DNA of 64,000 nucleotides from Brienomyrus brachyistius. Taxonomy: Eukaryota; Chordata; Actinopteri; Osteoglossiformes; Mormyridae. The stretch spans positions 124,001-188,000 of the forward strand of contig NW_026042450.1 in NCBI RefSeq assembly GCF_023856365.1, given 5' to 3'. Positions 24,036 to 35,184 of this stretch are shown piece by piece. Both the position numbers and the translations under genes were made by a program. The notes below the pieces were generated by a model, which ran no database searches, was not told where the DNA came from, and saw only the letters and a program-made list of their open reading frames with translations. Every line of letters begins with the position of its first letter. The first letter of the stretch is position 1.

Positions 24036-24633
24036 GTAAAATGTGTTTTTACATTTTCCCAGTCCTGCTGCATGATTCACTGTACTGCAGTGTCAGGTTT
24101 CCCATTGCTCAGCACACCTCATTTGGCTAAAGAACTTGATGATGTTACGATGATCAGTGTGTTGGCCAGTGAAACTGACAATGTGCTGAACTTTGGGAAA
24201 TTTTGAAATTTATTATGAACACAGTATATTAATCTGCACAATGTAGCAAAATAGTCTGAAATGTAACTGAGATACAGAGGTTATACACTGATCAGCCATA
24301 ACATGTGAAGCGAATAATATTGATTATTTGGTTACAGTGGCATCTGGCTGTGGGGGGGTTATACAGGTCCTTCTCAAAACATTAGCATATTGTGAAAAAG
24401 TTCATTATTTTCTGTAATGTACTGATAAACATTAGACTTTCATATATTTTAGATTCATTACACACAACTGAAGTAGTTCAAGCCTTTTATTGTTTTAATA
24501 TTGATGATTTTGGCATACAGCTCATGAAAACCCAAAATCTCAAAAAATTTGCATATTTCATCCGACCAATAAAAGAAAAGTGTTTTTAGTACCAAAAAAG
24601 TCAACCTTCAAATAATTATGTTCAGTTATGCAC

Positions 24634-24993
24634 TCAATACTTGGTCGGGAATCCTTTTGCAGAAATGACTGCTTCAATGCGGCGTGGCATGGAGGCAATC
24701 AGCCTGTGGCACTGCTGAGGTGTTATGGAGGCCCAGGATGCTACGATTGCGGCCTTAAGCTCATCCAGAGTGTTGGGTCTTGCGTCTCTCAACTTTCTCT
24801 TCACAATATCCCACAGATTCTCTATGGGGTTCAGGTCAGGAGAGTTGGCAGGCCAATTGAGCACAGTAATACCATGGTCAGTAAACCATTTACCAGTGGT
24901 TTTGGCACTGTGAGCAGGTGCCAGGTCGTGCTGAAAAATGAAATCTTCATCTCCATAAAGCTTTTCAGCAGATGGAAGCATGAAGTGCTCCAA
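24634..24993 (-). pseudogene. Tc1 transposase, C-terminal part
   Basis: 119 codons of the C-terminal half of a Tc1-type DDE transposase. FQHDLAPAHSAK carries the second catalytic Asp. NSPDLNPIENLWDIVKRKL carries the third acidic residue (Glu). The first Asp (FSDESKF) lies in the oppositely oriented segment to the right, so no complete active site can be translated from this copy. The N-terminal paired-like DNA-binding domain is absent. Confidence 0.85.
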
Positions 24994-25011
24994 AATTTTG
25001 ATTTCCGAATG

Positions 25012-25245
25012 ACAGAAGCGCCTGACCCGGGCTACAGAGAAGCAGCACTGGACTGTTGCTCAGTGGTCCAAAGTACTTTTTTCGGATGAAAGCAAATTTT
25101 GCATGTCATTCGGAAATCAAGTACCCACAGTCAGTGATGATCTGGGGTGCCATGTCAGCTGCTGGTGTTGGTCCACTGTGTTTTATCAAGGGCAGGGTCA
25201 ATGCAGCTAGCTATCAGGAGATTTTGGAGCACTTTTTCATGAGCT
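25012..25245 (+). pseudogene. Tc1 transposase, central part (inverted relative to C-terminus)
   Basis: The plus strand encodes RLTRATEKQHWT and VLFSDESKFCMSFGN (first catalytic Asp). After a frame change and an internal gap it encodes SVMIWGAMSAAGVGPLCF and NAASYQEILEHFF. This is the segment that normally precedes the minus-strand part at 24,634-24,993. Here the two halves point at each other, so a local inversion with deletion has occurred. Confidence 0.7.
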
Positions 25246-25419
25246 GTTTGCCGAAATCATCATTATTAAAACAATAAAAGGCTTGAACTACTTCAGTTGT
25301 GTGTAATGAATCTAAAATATATGAAAGTCTAATGTTTATCAGTACATTACAGAAAATAATGAACTTTTTCACAATATGCTAATTTTTTGAGAAGGACCTG
25401 TGCAGTATATAATGTTATA

Positions 25420-25588
25420 TATCAGGCTTCCCCAATTCCAGTCCTGGAGAACCAGTTTGCAAGGACCTGTCAAATACACCTACTAAACCTGGCAATTGGC
25501 TGGTGAGCTGAATAAGGTGTTTGAGTATTAAAATCTGGGTGCAGACTAGGCCTGCAGGACTGGAACTGGGGAATCGTGGGGAATTGAA
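25420..25588. mobile_element. hAT-like MITE with short inverted termini
   Basis: The left end CAGGCTTCCCCAATTCCAGT and right end (reverse) GATTCCCCAGTTCCAGTCCT are inverted repeats around a non-coding 170-bp body. It resembles the many CAGGG...CCTG hAT MITEs of vertebrates. I found no clear 8-bp duplication. Confidence 0.45.
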
Positions 25589-26265
25589 AGTTACCATCAC
25601 CAAAAATAACTTTTATTTTAAAGTTTCATGATGAAATTAATTTGCTCATCAGGATGTTCTGTTTGGCAAAGTATTCCAGTACTTGGGTTTTAAATTATCC
25701 ATCGTAAATCTTTGTCACCAGATGCACAGTAATCATCCCGCTAAAGCAGAACTACACTGTCATCGTATTAAAGGGGTGAGTGTGCACACAGCATCGGTTA
25801 CTTCAGCATCCACAGTGTCATTCTCCCAAGTTACTATACAGCAATTAACAATCACTGACAGCCGCTAGTAATTAAATGCCTAATAACCATCATGTAGTGA
25901 TTGAAAGTGATTCAGTCTCAGCCATGGCAAATGTAATCTTATGCATAGCTATTTAACAACAATAGTATTCCCAGATTGAGGTGAGTACGAGGACAATCTT
26001 TTCATAGCTATTTCCTAGCATGGAGTATGGCGTAAGAGGCAAGTTTATGCATGCAGACAATTGCATATTTCAACTGATATGGGAATGCCACTTTGGGGCC
26101 AATGACATGCTGACCTCAGTAAAATTCCAGAAGATATTTTTCAGCCTGGATACTTCTCTCCCGTGTAGTAGTTCTCCGCTTTACAGCAACAAGAACTTAA
26201 CATACATGATGGTACATAAATGTGATCTGCTGATTTCAGATCTGTAAGCATAAATTACCTTTGTT
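25589..26265. other. intergenic DNA, no gene recognised
   Basis: Short chance frames only. Confidence 0.35.
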
Positions 26266-26489
26266 GTATTCCCTGGCCTTCAGGCTAATTGGAGTTGCTA
26301 AATTGCCCGTAGGAGTGCATGTGTGCATGAATGGTGTGTGAGTGTGCCCTGTGATGGGCTGGCCCCCCATCCTGGGTTGTTCCCAGCCTCGTGCCCATTG
26401 CTTCCGGGATAGGCTCCGGACCCCCCGCGACCCAGTAGGATAAGCGGTTTAGAAAATGGATGGATGGATGGTATTCCCTGGCCTTCAGG
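26266..26489 (+). mobile_element. 5'-truncated SINE with 19-bp target duplication
   Basis: The 3' half of the main SINE (26,285-26,470) is flanked by a perfect 19-bp duplication GTATTCCCTGGCCTTCAGG at 26,266-26,284 and 26,471-26,489. It lacks the tRNA head, as expected of a target-primed insertion that stopped early. Confidence 0.9.
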
Positions 26490-27647
26490 GAATACTTTTG
26501 GTTTCAGCACTGTTCCCCTGTCGCTGCAGATACTTTGGCATGCAAGCCAATAACTCAAAAACCATTCGACGAATCCTTTTCAAACTTTGTACAGGTATTG
26601 GTGAGGAACTAGAACTGATTTAATTTTGTAACAGTACCAAAATGCAAGCAGCGCCACATAGTGATAATGAAAAAAGCAGCAGTTTTGATGCTTGACCCTG
26701 CTAAGACCATAATTCAATAACCGTTTGATGGCTCTTTTTCAGTCTTTGCAGAGGCATTATAGGGGGCTGGAATGGAACTGATAAAATTTTGAGACAGCTC
26801 GCCAGCAAATATGAAATATGGCTCTCAGGAAATATGAAAGAGCTTTGTGCGTGGAGATGTGATCTTTCCACATGATTTCAAGTGAAAACATGAAAAGTCA
26901 TCTTTAAAACGAAGGCTTTCGCTATTGCAAATGTCACACTATTTGGCCTGAAGTACTACACTCTTACTTAATTTATTAATTAACCAGAAAGTATTAGTTA
27001 TATACTGATCCCACGTTCGTTCATTCTTAATCATAACAGTTACTGTATTTGTTCATCATTTGTACTTGAGTAGTTACTGAGTTATTACTGAGTAATGTAT
27101 ATTTGAATAATATAAAATATAACAATACATGTGCTATAAATCAACAAACCATTGTCCTTTCCTTTTATCCACTGCAGGGCTGCAGGAAGCAGCATACAGA
27201 GGAAATGCCTTGGGCGGGATGGTAGCCCGGATCAGGGCTCACATACTGGCTCACATGTGAGCAATGAAGAAGTAGCACTTCATGTGTACAGGAGAAAAAC
27301 AGCAACCAGAGGAATCCTATGCAATCTCAGTGAGAATAAACTCCCCAGACCCAGGACTGGGGCAGGAATTGCAGGATTCTCCTCTAGCATTTATTTTGGC
27401 ATACTGTATTTATTGCTATTATCCTTGGTACATGTTTATATTTGCCAATAATTGAAATTGAAATAAACATGATTATTATTCATCCATCCTCATACCGCAT
27501 ATCCTGGAGACGAGGGCCTGGAGCTTATCCCAGGTAGCATAGGACACAATGGTATACTTTTGGATGGGATGCCAGTCCATTGCAGGGAATGCACTCACTC
27601 ACACACTGTGGGCAATTTAGAGATGATAGTCTATTATTATTAGGATA
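26285..27647. repeat. duplicated unit, copy 1
   Basis: From inside the SINE to the AGGATA at 27,642-27,647, this stretch is nearly identical to 36,711-38,597. The middle differs: copy 1 has 26,813-26,935 where copy 2 has nested insertions. The unit contains an ATTTTATATTATTCAAATATACAT-like AT stretch and, at 27,480-27,625, the 3' part of an older SINE in minus orientation (CATCCATCCTCATACC, then TCCCAGGTAGC). The 99-codon frame shared by both copies has no ATG start and gains mostly replacement changes, so I do not call it a gene. Confidence 0.8.
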
Positions 27648-27652
27648 CCTAT

Positions 27653-28696
27653 AGTTTTTAGTAGTTTTCATTATTATTATGCTTTTTGCCATGGGAGTCT
27701 ATGGCAGCCCATAGAGCTGATTGGCAACTTTTTTGAAATTTGGCACATCGATAGAGGTCAGTTCCAACTATTCATACCAAATTTGGGTTCAATCCATCCA
27801 TCACTCTAGCGCCACCCTCAGGCCAAATTTCAAGAAATGTTTTTGCCTTATTCTCTTTCTTATCATTGTATGATTATGCTATTTACTTTTAAGTATTAGC
27901 ATTACCTGTCTTGGTGACATCCCATAATACAGCTCTGATGACCTGATCACATATAAAACACGTCCCACGCAGCACATTATGCTTTATTATCTATTTATTA
28001 TTCAAACATCAAACTTTGATGACGTCAATGTATATCCCTGACATAAATCACTGATGTGAAGCTATGGACATCATACTTAACTAGCTGACGTTTTAGTATT
28101 TTATATAGCATGATGGGTGCAGGTCTAACTTAGTGTATAACTTAGTTTCGGCAGTGGTTTTGCTATATAGAGTCCATCGTCATGATCCCATAGTTAGCGG
28201 AAGCGAAAATAGTGTAATTAGTACAAGTACTAAAGAAATGTAATGTAATACCGAACAGCTTTCAAAAATGCGGTACTGCAATACCTTTTTGGCACCGGTA
28301 TCCCGCGCAGCATCAGTCTGCCTGAGATATTTGATAAAGTGTGGATCTTCCTATACGTGCAGCACGAATAAATAAAAACCTCTGCTTTGTATACTTGACA
28401 AATCTGTGTGTGTCATCATACTCAAAACCGCCCCAAATAAGCCACGAAATTAACCATGAATTCTACCCTACTGTGGTACACAGCTTTGCTTCTTATGTTT
28501 CTTTCACACAAAAAGTTGCAGGTTGATGACAAAACGTGCTCGCGTCCTGACCAGTAAGTGCAACAGGGGGGCAGAACTGGGAAGGGGGGCAGGATGCGAT
28601 CGTGCTCGGTTGCCGTATAAGGCAGCCGGGCCCAGTGTGGTACGCGCTTAGTCTAATTACAGGTTCTTGTGGGAAGCTTGTGTGACGTATAACCTT
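27653..28696. other. intergenic DNA with a repeat related to 36.0 kb
   Basis: 27,720-27,850 resembles 35,980-36,095 (AATTTGGGTTCAATCCATCC, then GGCCAAATTTCAAG). No gene recognised. Confidence 0.35.
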
Positions 28697-28981
28697 GTTC
28701 ATGTCAGGTTTTGGACTGGTTGCGAGCGCGATCGCACCGGCAGGAAACAGGCAGGCAGAACACGGGGAAACTGGGATTTATTAGCACTAAAACGGGACGA
28801 AGCACGAACATCGACTAACTAACATCAATGACGGACCAGGAAAGAAAGCAAGACATGGACTGAAATAGACAGGACTGGGCGAAAATAATCGGACACAGCT
28901 GGGTATAATGGGGAAGCACACGTGGATAATCAGGGGGGCATGGCACACATGAGGATCGTACGAGCTGGGCGTGACAGTTCG
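28697..28981 (-). mobile_element. LTR-like element, second copy
   Basis: The element 28,702-28,976 has TGTCAG at one end and CGTGACA at the other. GTTCA before and GTTCG after form a 5-bp duplication with one mismatch. Body matches 37,590-37,880 closely (ACTAACATCAATGACGGACC, GACTGGGCGAAAATAA, GGATCGTACGAGC). Confidence 0.65.
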
Positions 28982-29467
28982 ACATACTGATCGCTATGTA
29001 TCGCGATACAACAGTTTGCAATGTTACCAAAGTGTCATTTTATAATTCCCATATTAAATAAGTTACCGTGCATAGTGCTTTGGGGAGAGACAGACTCCAA
29101 GAGTGCAGTTCATTTCACGTGTCTTTAAGTCATTGTCTGATATTATCCAGAGCTGAATGTGTGATTCATGCTTACTACTATATTCTTGCTTTGCAGTTCT
29201 TACACAATTTTTTTTCTTATTTACTTCTAAAAGTAAATAAAAAACTTATAAAACTGCCATTATTATATAAGAACTATACGTATTATGATGTTATTATTTA
29301 GTTATGTTGTTGCTTGGTTACATTTGATGCCTCCGCACGTGGGAAGCTACCGGTTTGAAAGACGCGGCTTCACTTGCTTTTCTGCACCAAGATGGCAAGG
29401 TACGTTGCATTTCTGCTCCCATTTTATCGTATAACTTATCTTATTATTTAGTATCTGTCTTTGTATG

Positions 29468-30503
29468 TACAGTGGTACCTCGACCCACGAACAGTCCTGA
29501 TCACGAATAAATCGGGTTACGAACCAGATGTTCCAAAATGTTTTGTACCGGTTGTCGAACCGTGTTTCGGACACACAAACGTCCCGAAAAGGGTCCAATG
29601 AAAGCTCCCCAAAGAACCACCCGAAACGCGAAGAAATGTCCAGTATAATAATAAAAAAAATATATATTTTCGAAATTACTGCATTTGACTGTTACTTAGT
29701 CTTTTAATGTTGATTGTTTAGTTTTTTGGGGGGATGTTTTGTGGTTCTTTTCCGTGTTTTTGGCGTCTTTCGAGCGACCAGCGTATGCTCAGTTTTAATG
29801 TTTTATTTAATTTAGCATTTGTTAGCATGTAAATGTATGCTCTCAGTTGTATGTGCACAGTCTGTCATAATTTGATTGTACGGTAGGGGGCGTTGAGTTG
29901 TACTGCGCGTGCTCGAAGTGTATATATGTATGTATAGAGTGACCTAAAGAGAAAGACGGCGATATGTCATAGTTCATGGTGAATAACTTGTTGTGTGAAC
30001 TTATTTTTCCATTTATAAATCCTCTATTATTGTTAGTCTTCTCCCGATTTTCTTACCGCTGCACCGACAGTTTGACGTGCCAACAGCATTATTTGTTACA
30101 AGTAAGGTTATTTTAATTTAAGTCTATATTCTTGGTCGCGTTCTCCCCATGTCGTCGTGGGGTTTACTCCGGGTACTTGCTAAATTGCCCGTAGGAGTGC
30201 ATGTGTGAGTGAATGGTGTGTGAGTGTGCCCTGCAATGGGCTGGCCCCCCCATCCTCGATTTTTCCCTGCCTCGTGCCCATTGCTTCCGGGATAGGCAAC
30301 CCAGTAGGATAAGCGGTTTGGAAAATGGATGGATGGATTCTTGGTCACAGAAAAGTTTTAAAAATTGAAGAAAATGCAGCGTTTCTGAGGTTTAAACATA
30401 TTGAACATAATACATATTTACATTATTTGAAATGGGAGAAATTGATTGAGGTCACGCACTTTTCAGGTGAGGAACTAAGTTCGTGAGCCGAGGTATGACT
30501 GTA
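29468..30503. mobile_element. Tigger/pogo-like non-autonomous element
   Basis: Ends CAGTGGTACCTCGACCCACG and, in reverse, CAGTCATACCTCGGCTCACG are inverted repeats of the type used by Tigger-like mariner elements. TA flanks both sides (29,468-29,469 and 30,502-30,503). No transposase frame. A SINE (30,138-30,336) is nested in it. Part of the interior, about 29,864-30,099 (TGTCATAATTTG to TTTGTTACA), might be a solo LTR, but I see no duplication there. Confidence 0.65.
30128..30346 (+). mobile_element. SINE copy with internal deletions, nested
   Basis: The 3' two-thirds of the main SINE with several internal deletions. A 10-bp duplication ATTCTTGGTC flanks it at 30,128-30,137 and 30,337-30,346. 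It lies inside the Tigger-like element and is therefore younger than it. Confidence 0.85.
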
Positions 30504-30592
30504 TATTGAAATATGTTTGTGTAAAATTCAGTATATTGTTTGGATTATATTTAAATTTTATGTGCAGGTTAGTTAGTGTCATATGCAGGGTT

Positions 30593-30805
30593 GCCAACCC
30601 TCACTCAAGATGTCTTGTAGTCAGTCTGTTTTGTTCCATTATAAACCTAAAATTAGCTCCATCAAAAGTGTTGGGGTAGTCTGCAAACCCTCCAGACTAT
30701 TTACAAGGCAGTAAGACTGTTACACATATGGAGATGAATGTGCAGACTTGTCTGGAATTGAGAATCTCACGCCAGCCAGCTGACCAAAGATAGCAGCTCT
30801 GCCTG
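30593..30805 (+). repeat. dispersed repeat, third of four copies
   Basis: Same blocks as 18,310-18,478: TTAGCTCCATCAAAAGTG, GACTATTTACAAGGCAGTAA and CTCACGCCAGCCAGCTGACC. It ends shortly before the tryptophan-repeat exon. Confidence 0.6.
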
Positions 30806-30921
30806 TGCAGTAATGCAGTTGTTGATTGGGAAGGTGTGGGTCAGTGCAGAAGTGTAGTCCACATGTCAGGAGTGACTGACAGCTCCAATGCATTGCCTGT
30901 ATGTTGTTTTTCCTCATTCAG

Positions 30922-31687
30922 AATCAGACGAATGGAGAAAGCTGTTTGCTGGAGCGACGACAGATACTGGGCAACTTGGGACAAGTGGGGAGAGGTGATT
31001 GACTGGGGAGATGAGAAAGAGCTGTGCTCCCCAGCAGAATCACCTTCTGACCAGGCTGACAGTTCCACTGAGTCACATTCCCGAAGGCGAATTGCCAAGG
31101 CAGTTAGCTGGACGGATGATGCTTATTGGGCAGCCTGGGACAAGTGGGAAGAGATCATCTGCTGGGGTGATGAAGAGGAGTGCTCCCAAGTAACTCCACC
31201 CACTAGCCAGCTTGGGAGGGATAAGGGGATAGATGTACATGGGTTGGAGGCTTTTGTGATAAATAACAGGACAATCTCCATAAAGCCTGTAGACAACCAT
31301 CAAGACAGTCTGAAGATAGGAGCTGTGCTGGTAGACCTCTGCCAGTTTGATCTCGAATATTTAGATCAAAGTAAATTTAATTTCGAAATTGTACAAGTAC
31401 AAATTGGAGAAGTTGAAGTGGAGGAGACTAGAGAAAAGTCTTTTGAAAAAGCATTTGAACTGGAAATTGTGGATGTGGCAGTAGAAGTTGTAAACAGTGA
31501 ATTCCAGCTGAATGCTATAAATTTGGATATTGTTGAAACTAAGGTGGACAAATTATTATTGGAAGAACTGATCGTTGGCGATTTAGAAGCAGGCAATGTG
31601 AAGGTGTCAGTATCAAATGGCAATGTGGTGAAGGTACCCTTAAGGTACCCTTCACCACAGAGGAACAGAAGGACCAGGCAACCTTAG
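30922..31687 (+). CDS. tryptophan-repeat protein exon, two modules (family unknown)
   Basis: I do not recognise this protein. The exon opens after TTTTTCCTCATTCAG at 30,921 in the same phase as the exon at 9,898 minus. It encodes two tandem modules of ~40 residues, the first around WSDDRYWATWDKWGEVIDWG and the second around WTDDAYWAAWDKWEEIICWG. Both have five tryptophans spaced W-x5-W-x2-W-x2-W-x5-W-G, followed by acidic residues and a Pro/Ser-rich linker. The remaining ~150 residues are rich in Glu, Val, Leu and Ile with alternating hydrophobic and acidic positions (EVEVEE, DVAVEVV), without a known motif. The last ~17 codons come from a repeat that begins near 31,640, so the natural 3' end is probably lost or lies before it. 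No partner exons were identified. The shared exon edge and module make it a paralogue of the 8.8-9.9 kb gene in opposite orientation. Confidence 0.55.
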
Positions 31688-33221
31688 ACCATACTCTCTG
31701 GTGGTTGACTCGTGGCAACTGGACTTGTCTCTGAAAGTTAGAAACGTTTCGCTGCTCATCCAAGCAGCTTCTTCAGCCTGAGGGAGGTAGTAAGTGTCCA
31801 CATGTTTATCCTCCTGGGTAAGTAGTATAAGGGGGCTCGTTGAGTGAAACAAAGTGGGGGGGGGAGTTGCGGGTAGATGTAACCAGTCCCTCCTACTCCG
31901 ATAGAGTGGGTCGTTAAGGGTGGTCCACCTGGTGGAGGTGTGAATTGGGTCTGTTTTTTTCCTGGGAATTATTTTTGTTTTGGCAAATGATGAGAGGGCC
32001 GCAGGTTAAATTGGAGACAGGTTGTGCCTAATGCCTCTACCTCTGTTGATTGAGGGGTTGTGCATTTGCACATGCAAAGCTGCTTGGACGAGCGGTGAAA
32101 CGTTTCTACCTTTCAGAGAGGTACAATGTCTTTGGATGTCTTTTGTCTTGTGCAGTCTGGGAGTTGACTGAATGCTGGGGCGGGGGTAGCTTTTCCTTTG
32201 TAGTGGGGTCCGGTGGGGCGCCTTGGGCTCTGTGGGGCCCGGTGGTGCTGCTGCTTTGGGCCCCGGTCTGGATGGGCCTGGGCCCCCCTCCCTGGATGGA
32301 TTTCGGGGAACGGGGAGTGCCTATGGGGGTCAGCGGGGGAGCTGGCTCCGGGGGGGGAGGTATTTTGCCCCCCCCCCATTCCTTTCCTCCCCATCCCTAA
32401 ATGCTTCCCTCCTCCCGCTCCATCACACCACCACACATGTAGGGCTTTGAGGTGTAGGTGCGTTGCTGGGATGCAGGGTAGGTATTCCTCCTCTGTCCCC
32501 TCGCGACCACCTGTACCTCATTCATACACTACAACGTAGACACTCTCATTACTTACTCTCTCATGACACATACATTTAGGGCGTTGGGGATGGGCACACA
32601 GAATGGCATCCAGAGGGCGGTCTGTTCATTCAGCCTTACCTCTGGTGCCAGGGCCCACATCTCAATTTTAATCACACACAGACATTGAGGGCTCTGGGGA
32701 GAGGCCGAGCTAACACCAGCTGTTGGTCGGCAGGGGGTGGTTAGTGCCATGCCCTTCACCTGTTTTAAAAGCACTTTAGAACAACATTCACCAACACCAC
32801 ATCTGAGCGGGCGAAGGGGGGCATGGGGTCTTTTCACACCCCCGTTCCCTGTTCGCCATTTGGGGCTGAGAGGAACAGCTGGTCGGGGTCTGGGCTGGTG
32901 GGCTTCTCGGCTACTGCGGGGTCCGGGGTGATCTTCTGGTCTCCTCGCCAGAGGAAAAATAGGGGTCCACATAGAGTATACATGGGGAGTGAGAGTATGT
33001 GTACAGCGTTCATTTCTGTGTGTCTAAATGTTGGGTGAATGTGTAAATATTTGTTTATGTCTGCATGAGGGTGGGAACGTATGCTTGTATATGTGTGTGC
33101 CTGTTTGTCTATACACACGTGTCAGGTTGGGTCCTAGACTCCACCTGAAATAACATCTCGGGCACAATAAAGTGGTCCTCCGCAGAGGGGGGGTGGTGGA
33201 GGGAAAAAAAAAAAAAAAAGC
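31640..33221 (+). mobile_element. poly(A)-tailed retroposon-like sequence, GC-rich
   Basis: Begins near a palindrome (31,627-31,660, GGTACC twice) and ends with AATAAA at 33,166 and a run of 16 A at 33,205. Inside, about 40 bp at 31,733-31,775 (GAAACGTTTC core with CATCCAAGCAGCTTC) reappears inverted at 32,077-32,120 (GCTGCTTGGACGAGC, then GAAACGTTTC). The 32.15-32.45 kb part is G-rich. ORFs here overlap in several frames and strands and look compositional. It resembles 3' parts of fish retroposons, but I cannot name the family. Confidence 0.4.
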
Positions 33222-34672
33222 TTGTGACCCACCGACCGATTTCTTATTTGATTACTGTTGTTCCTTGTCTTGTTTTTGACCCCTCGTGGTCTGCTTTTGT
33301 TTTTATTAGTGTCTCTAGTGTTTTTCCCCTTTCCTCCTTTGAATCCCTGAGTGAGTCGTCCACTCTCTGTTTCTGCTTGCTCCATGACACGCTGTCGCTC
33401 TCAATCCGCCCTGGACCTGTGACAGTATTTCTGTTTTTGCTTTTGTTTGGACGTACTGAGTTTAGGATACCTAGCTTAGAAGGAATAGTTTAGCCTGTCA
33501 TGTGTAACGTTGTTAAATGCGCTGATATCAGTGTTATGTCACAGTACCAGAAACTTAAAATGGTACATTTTGTTTTCTTTTTGTTTTCTTGCAATTACTA
33601 CATACAAATGTTTAATGTTTTGCTGGCATCTAATTAGAAAATAAATGCATTTATGCTTTAAATGATCTTTTTGTTGTCTTCAATCATTTCAACAGGTGAA
33701 AATGACCTGAAATCAATGAGTTTGAACACTGGACACTACATTCCGTGTTTGTGTATAAAGTCATGTTTAGCGTACATGCGAGTTCATTCGTATCCTTTTC
33801 CCCAGAGACAAAAAGTAGGCTAGGCTAATGGGGAAAAAAACACACAAATATATATAGACCTAATGCCAGTGTATTATTCATGAGGTTTTGTAATATCTGA
33901 GACCAAATTAAACTTAATCTGTGTATTTAATGGATTTATGTGCTATTGCTACTGGTTTAATTGGTAAATAGGCCTTTTTCCAAGCAATTGAATATTTAAA
34001 TGGGAATGTTTTACGTTATTGATTTAGCTTTAATCATGAAGTACCAAGCCTGATATCAATCCATGTCTAATGTGACATATTCAGGACATGCAAAGTCTAT
34101 ACACATAGGCACAGACTATGGCTGGGATTCGTGTGGCCTACCCTGCAGATGGGAGGCCAACACTGCATGGTATATATTCTTTAAATTTATTTAATATTAG
34201 TTACATAATTACTCATATAGACCATGTTAATACTTAATAGTGCATGTAAAGAAAATTATACTCTCATATACTATACTGTGTGAAGTGTATGTAAGTATGG
34301 AATATCCATCCATTGGCTGTAGCACTTATCCTATTCAAGGTCAAAGCCAGAAGCTATGGATGCAAGACTGGGACAACAGGAGCTGACCCTGACAGGAAGC
34401 TCATCTCATAATGATATTCCCCACACCGTGCTACTTCTTGCAGAGCTTTGCTGGGGTAGGTGGTGTGGCTATCATACCAGCCGGCGACGCATCCAGTTAG
34501 GATGCTCTTGATGACACAGTTATAAAGTGTCCTGAGGATAAGGGGACTTGTGCCACACCTTTTAGCTCGTCGGAGGTAGAAGGGCCGCTGCTATGCATTT
34601 AAATTTTTCCCAATATGATAAATGTAGCGTGGAAAAAGTAACCATATCAGTTTACATGGGCTTCTACAGGGG
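33222..34672. other. intergenic DNA, no gene recognised
   Basis: Short chance frames only. 33.6-34.3 kb is AT-rich. Confidence 0.35.
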
Positions 34673-35025
34673 GTTAAGTATCCATCCATCCATTTTCTGA
34701 AGCCACTTAATTCCAACTGGGGTTGCCTGGGGACTGGAACCTATCCCAAGAACACTGGGCACAAGTGGGAACCAACCCTGGGGAATCACCAACACACCAC
34801 AGGGTGCACACACAACTACAGCACCAATTTAGACTCACCATTCAACCCCTCTTGAATGCTTTTGGACCGTGGGAGGAAACTACAGCGCCTGGTGAAAACT
34901 CAGACAAACAGAGGGAGAGCGTGCAAACTCCACGCAGAAAGGACTTGGGATTGAACACAGGACCTTCTTGCTGTAAGGCAGCAGGGCAAACCACTGCGCC
35001 ACCATGCTGCCCCCGTGTTAAGTAT
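34673..35025 (-). mobile_element. older diverged SINE
   Basis: Minus-orientation relative of the main SINE, clearly more diverged. It has the CCATCCATCCATTTTCTGAAG tail at left and the head complement CCACTGCGCCACCATGCTGC at right. A 9-bp duplication GTTAAGTAT lies at 34,673-34,681 and 35,017-35,025. Confidence 0.8.
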
Positions 35026-35184
35026 GATAAGTAATATGACAAATGTCATAGCTCAGCTATAGATATGCATAAAATGTACGGAAAGACGATATAAACATCT
35101 GGTTACTGGTCCATAATCATAGTGAGAATATCTTATTGTTATGCAAACGTTAGTGCTTCCTTTGTTTCTGATTTGTGTCTTCAG

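Larger units (their letters stand above)
24364..25400. mobile_element. Tc1-type transposon, internally rearranged
   Basis: Long inverted termini of about 200 bp, beginning CAGGTCCTTCTCAAAA, bound the element. TA precedes the left end at 24,362-24,363. The right flank is TG instead of TA. The interior holds pieces of a Tc1 transposase gene in opposite orientations. The C-terminal half is on the minus strand (24,634-24,993) and a central part on the plus strand (about 25,012-25,240). An inverted 15-bp pair GATTTCCGAATGACA/TGTCATTCGGAAATC sits at about 25,001 and 25,104. The gene is not functional. The termini could still be mobilised in trans. Confidence 0.85.

Noticed and set aside
24628..25089. 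153-codon plus-strand frame over the Tc1 element.
   Set aside because: It is the complement of the minus-strand transposase for most of its length.
32050..32540. Gly/Pro-rich ORFs on both strands around 32.1-32.5 kb.
   Set aside because: G-runs keep several frames open at once. No domain, no start context, and the sequence lies inside a retroposon-like repeat.
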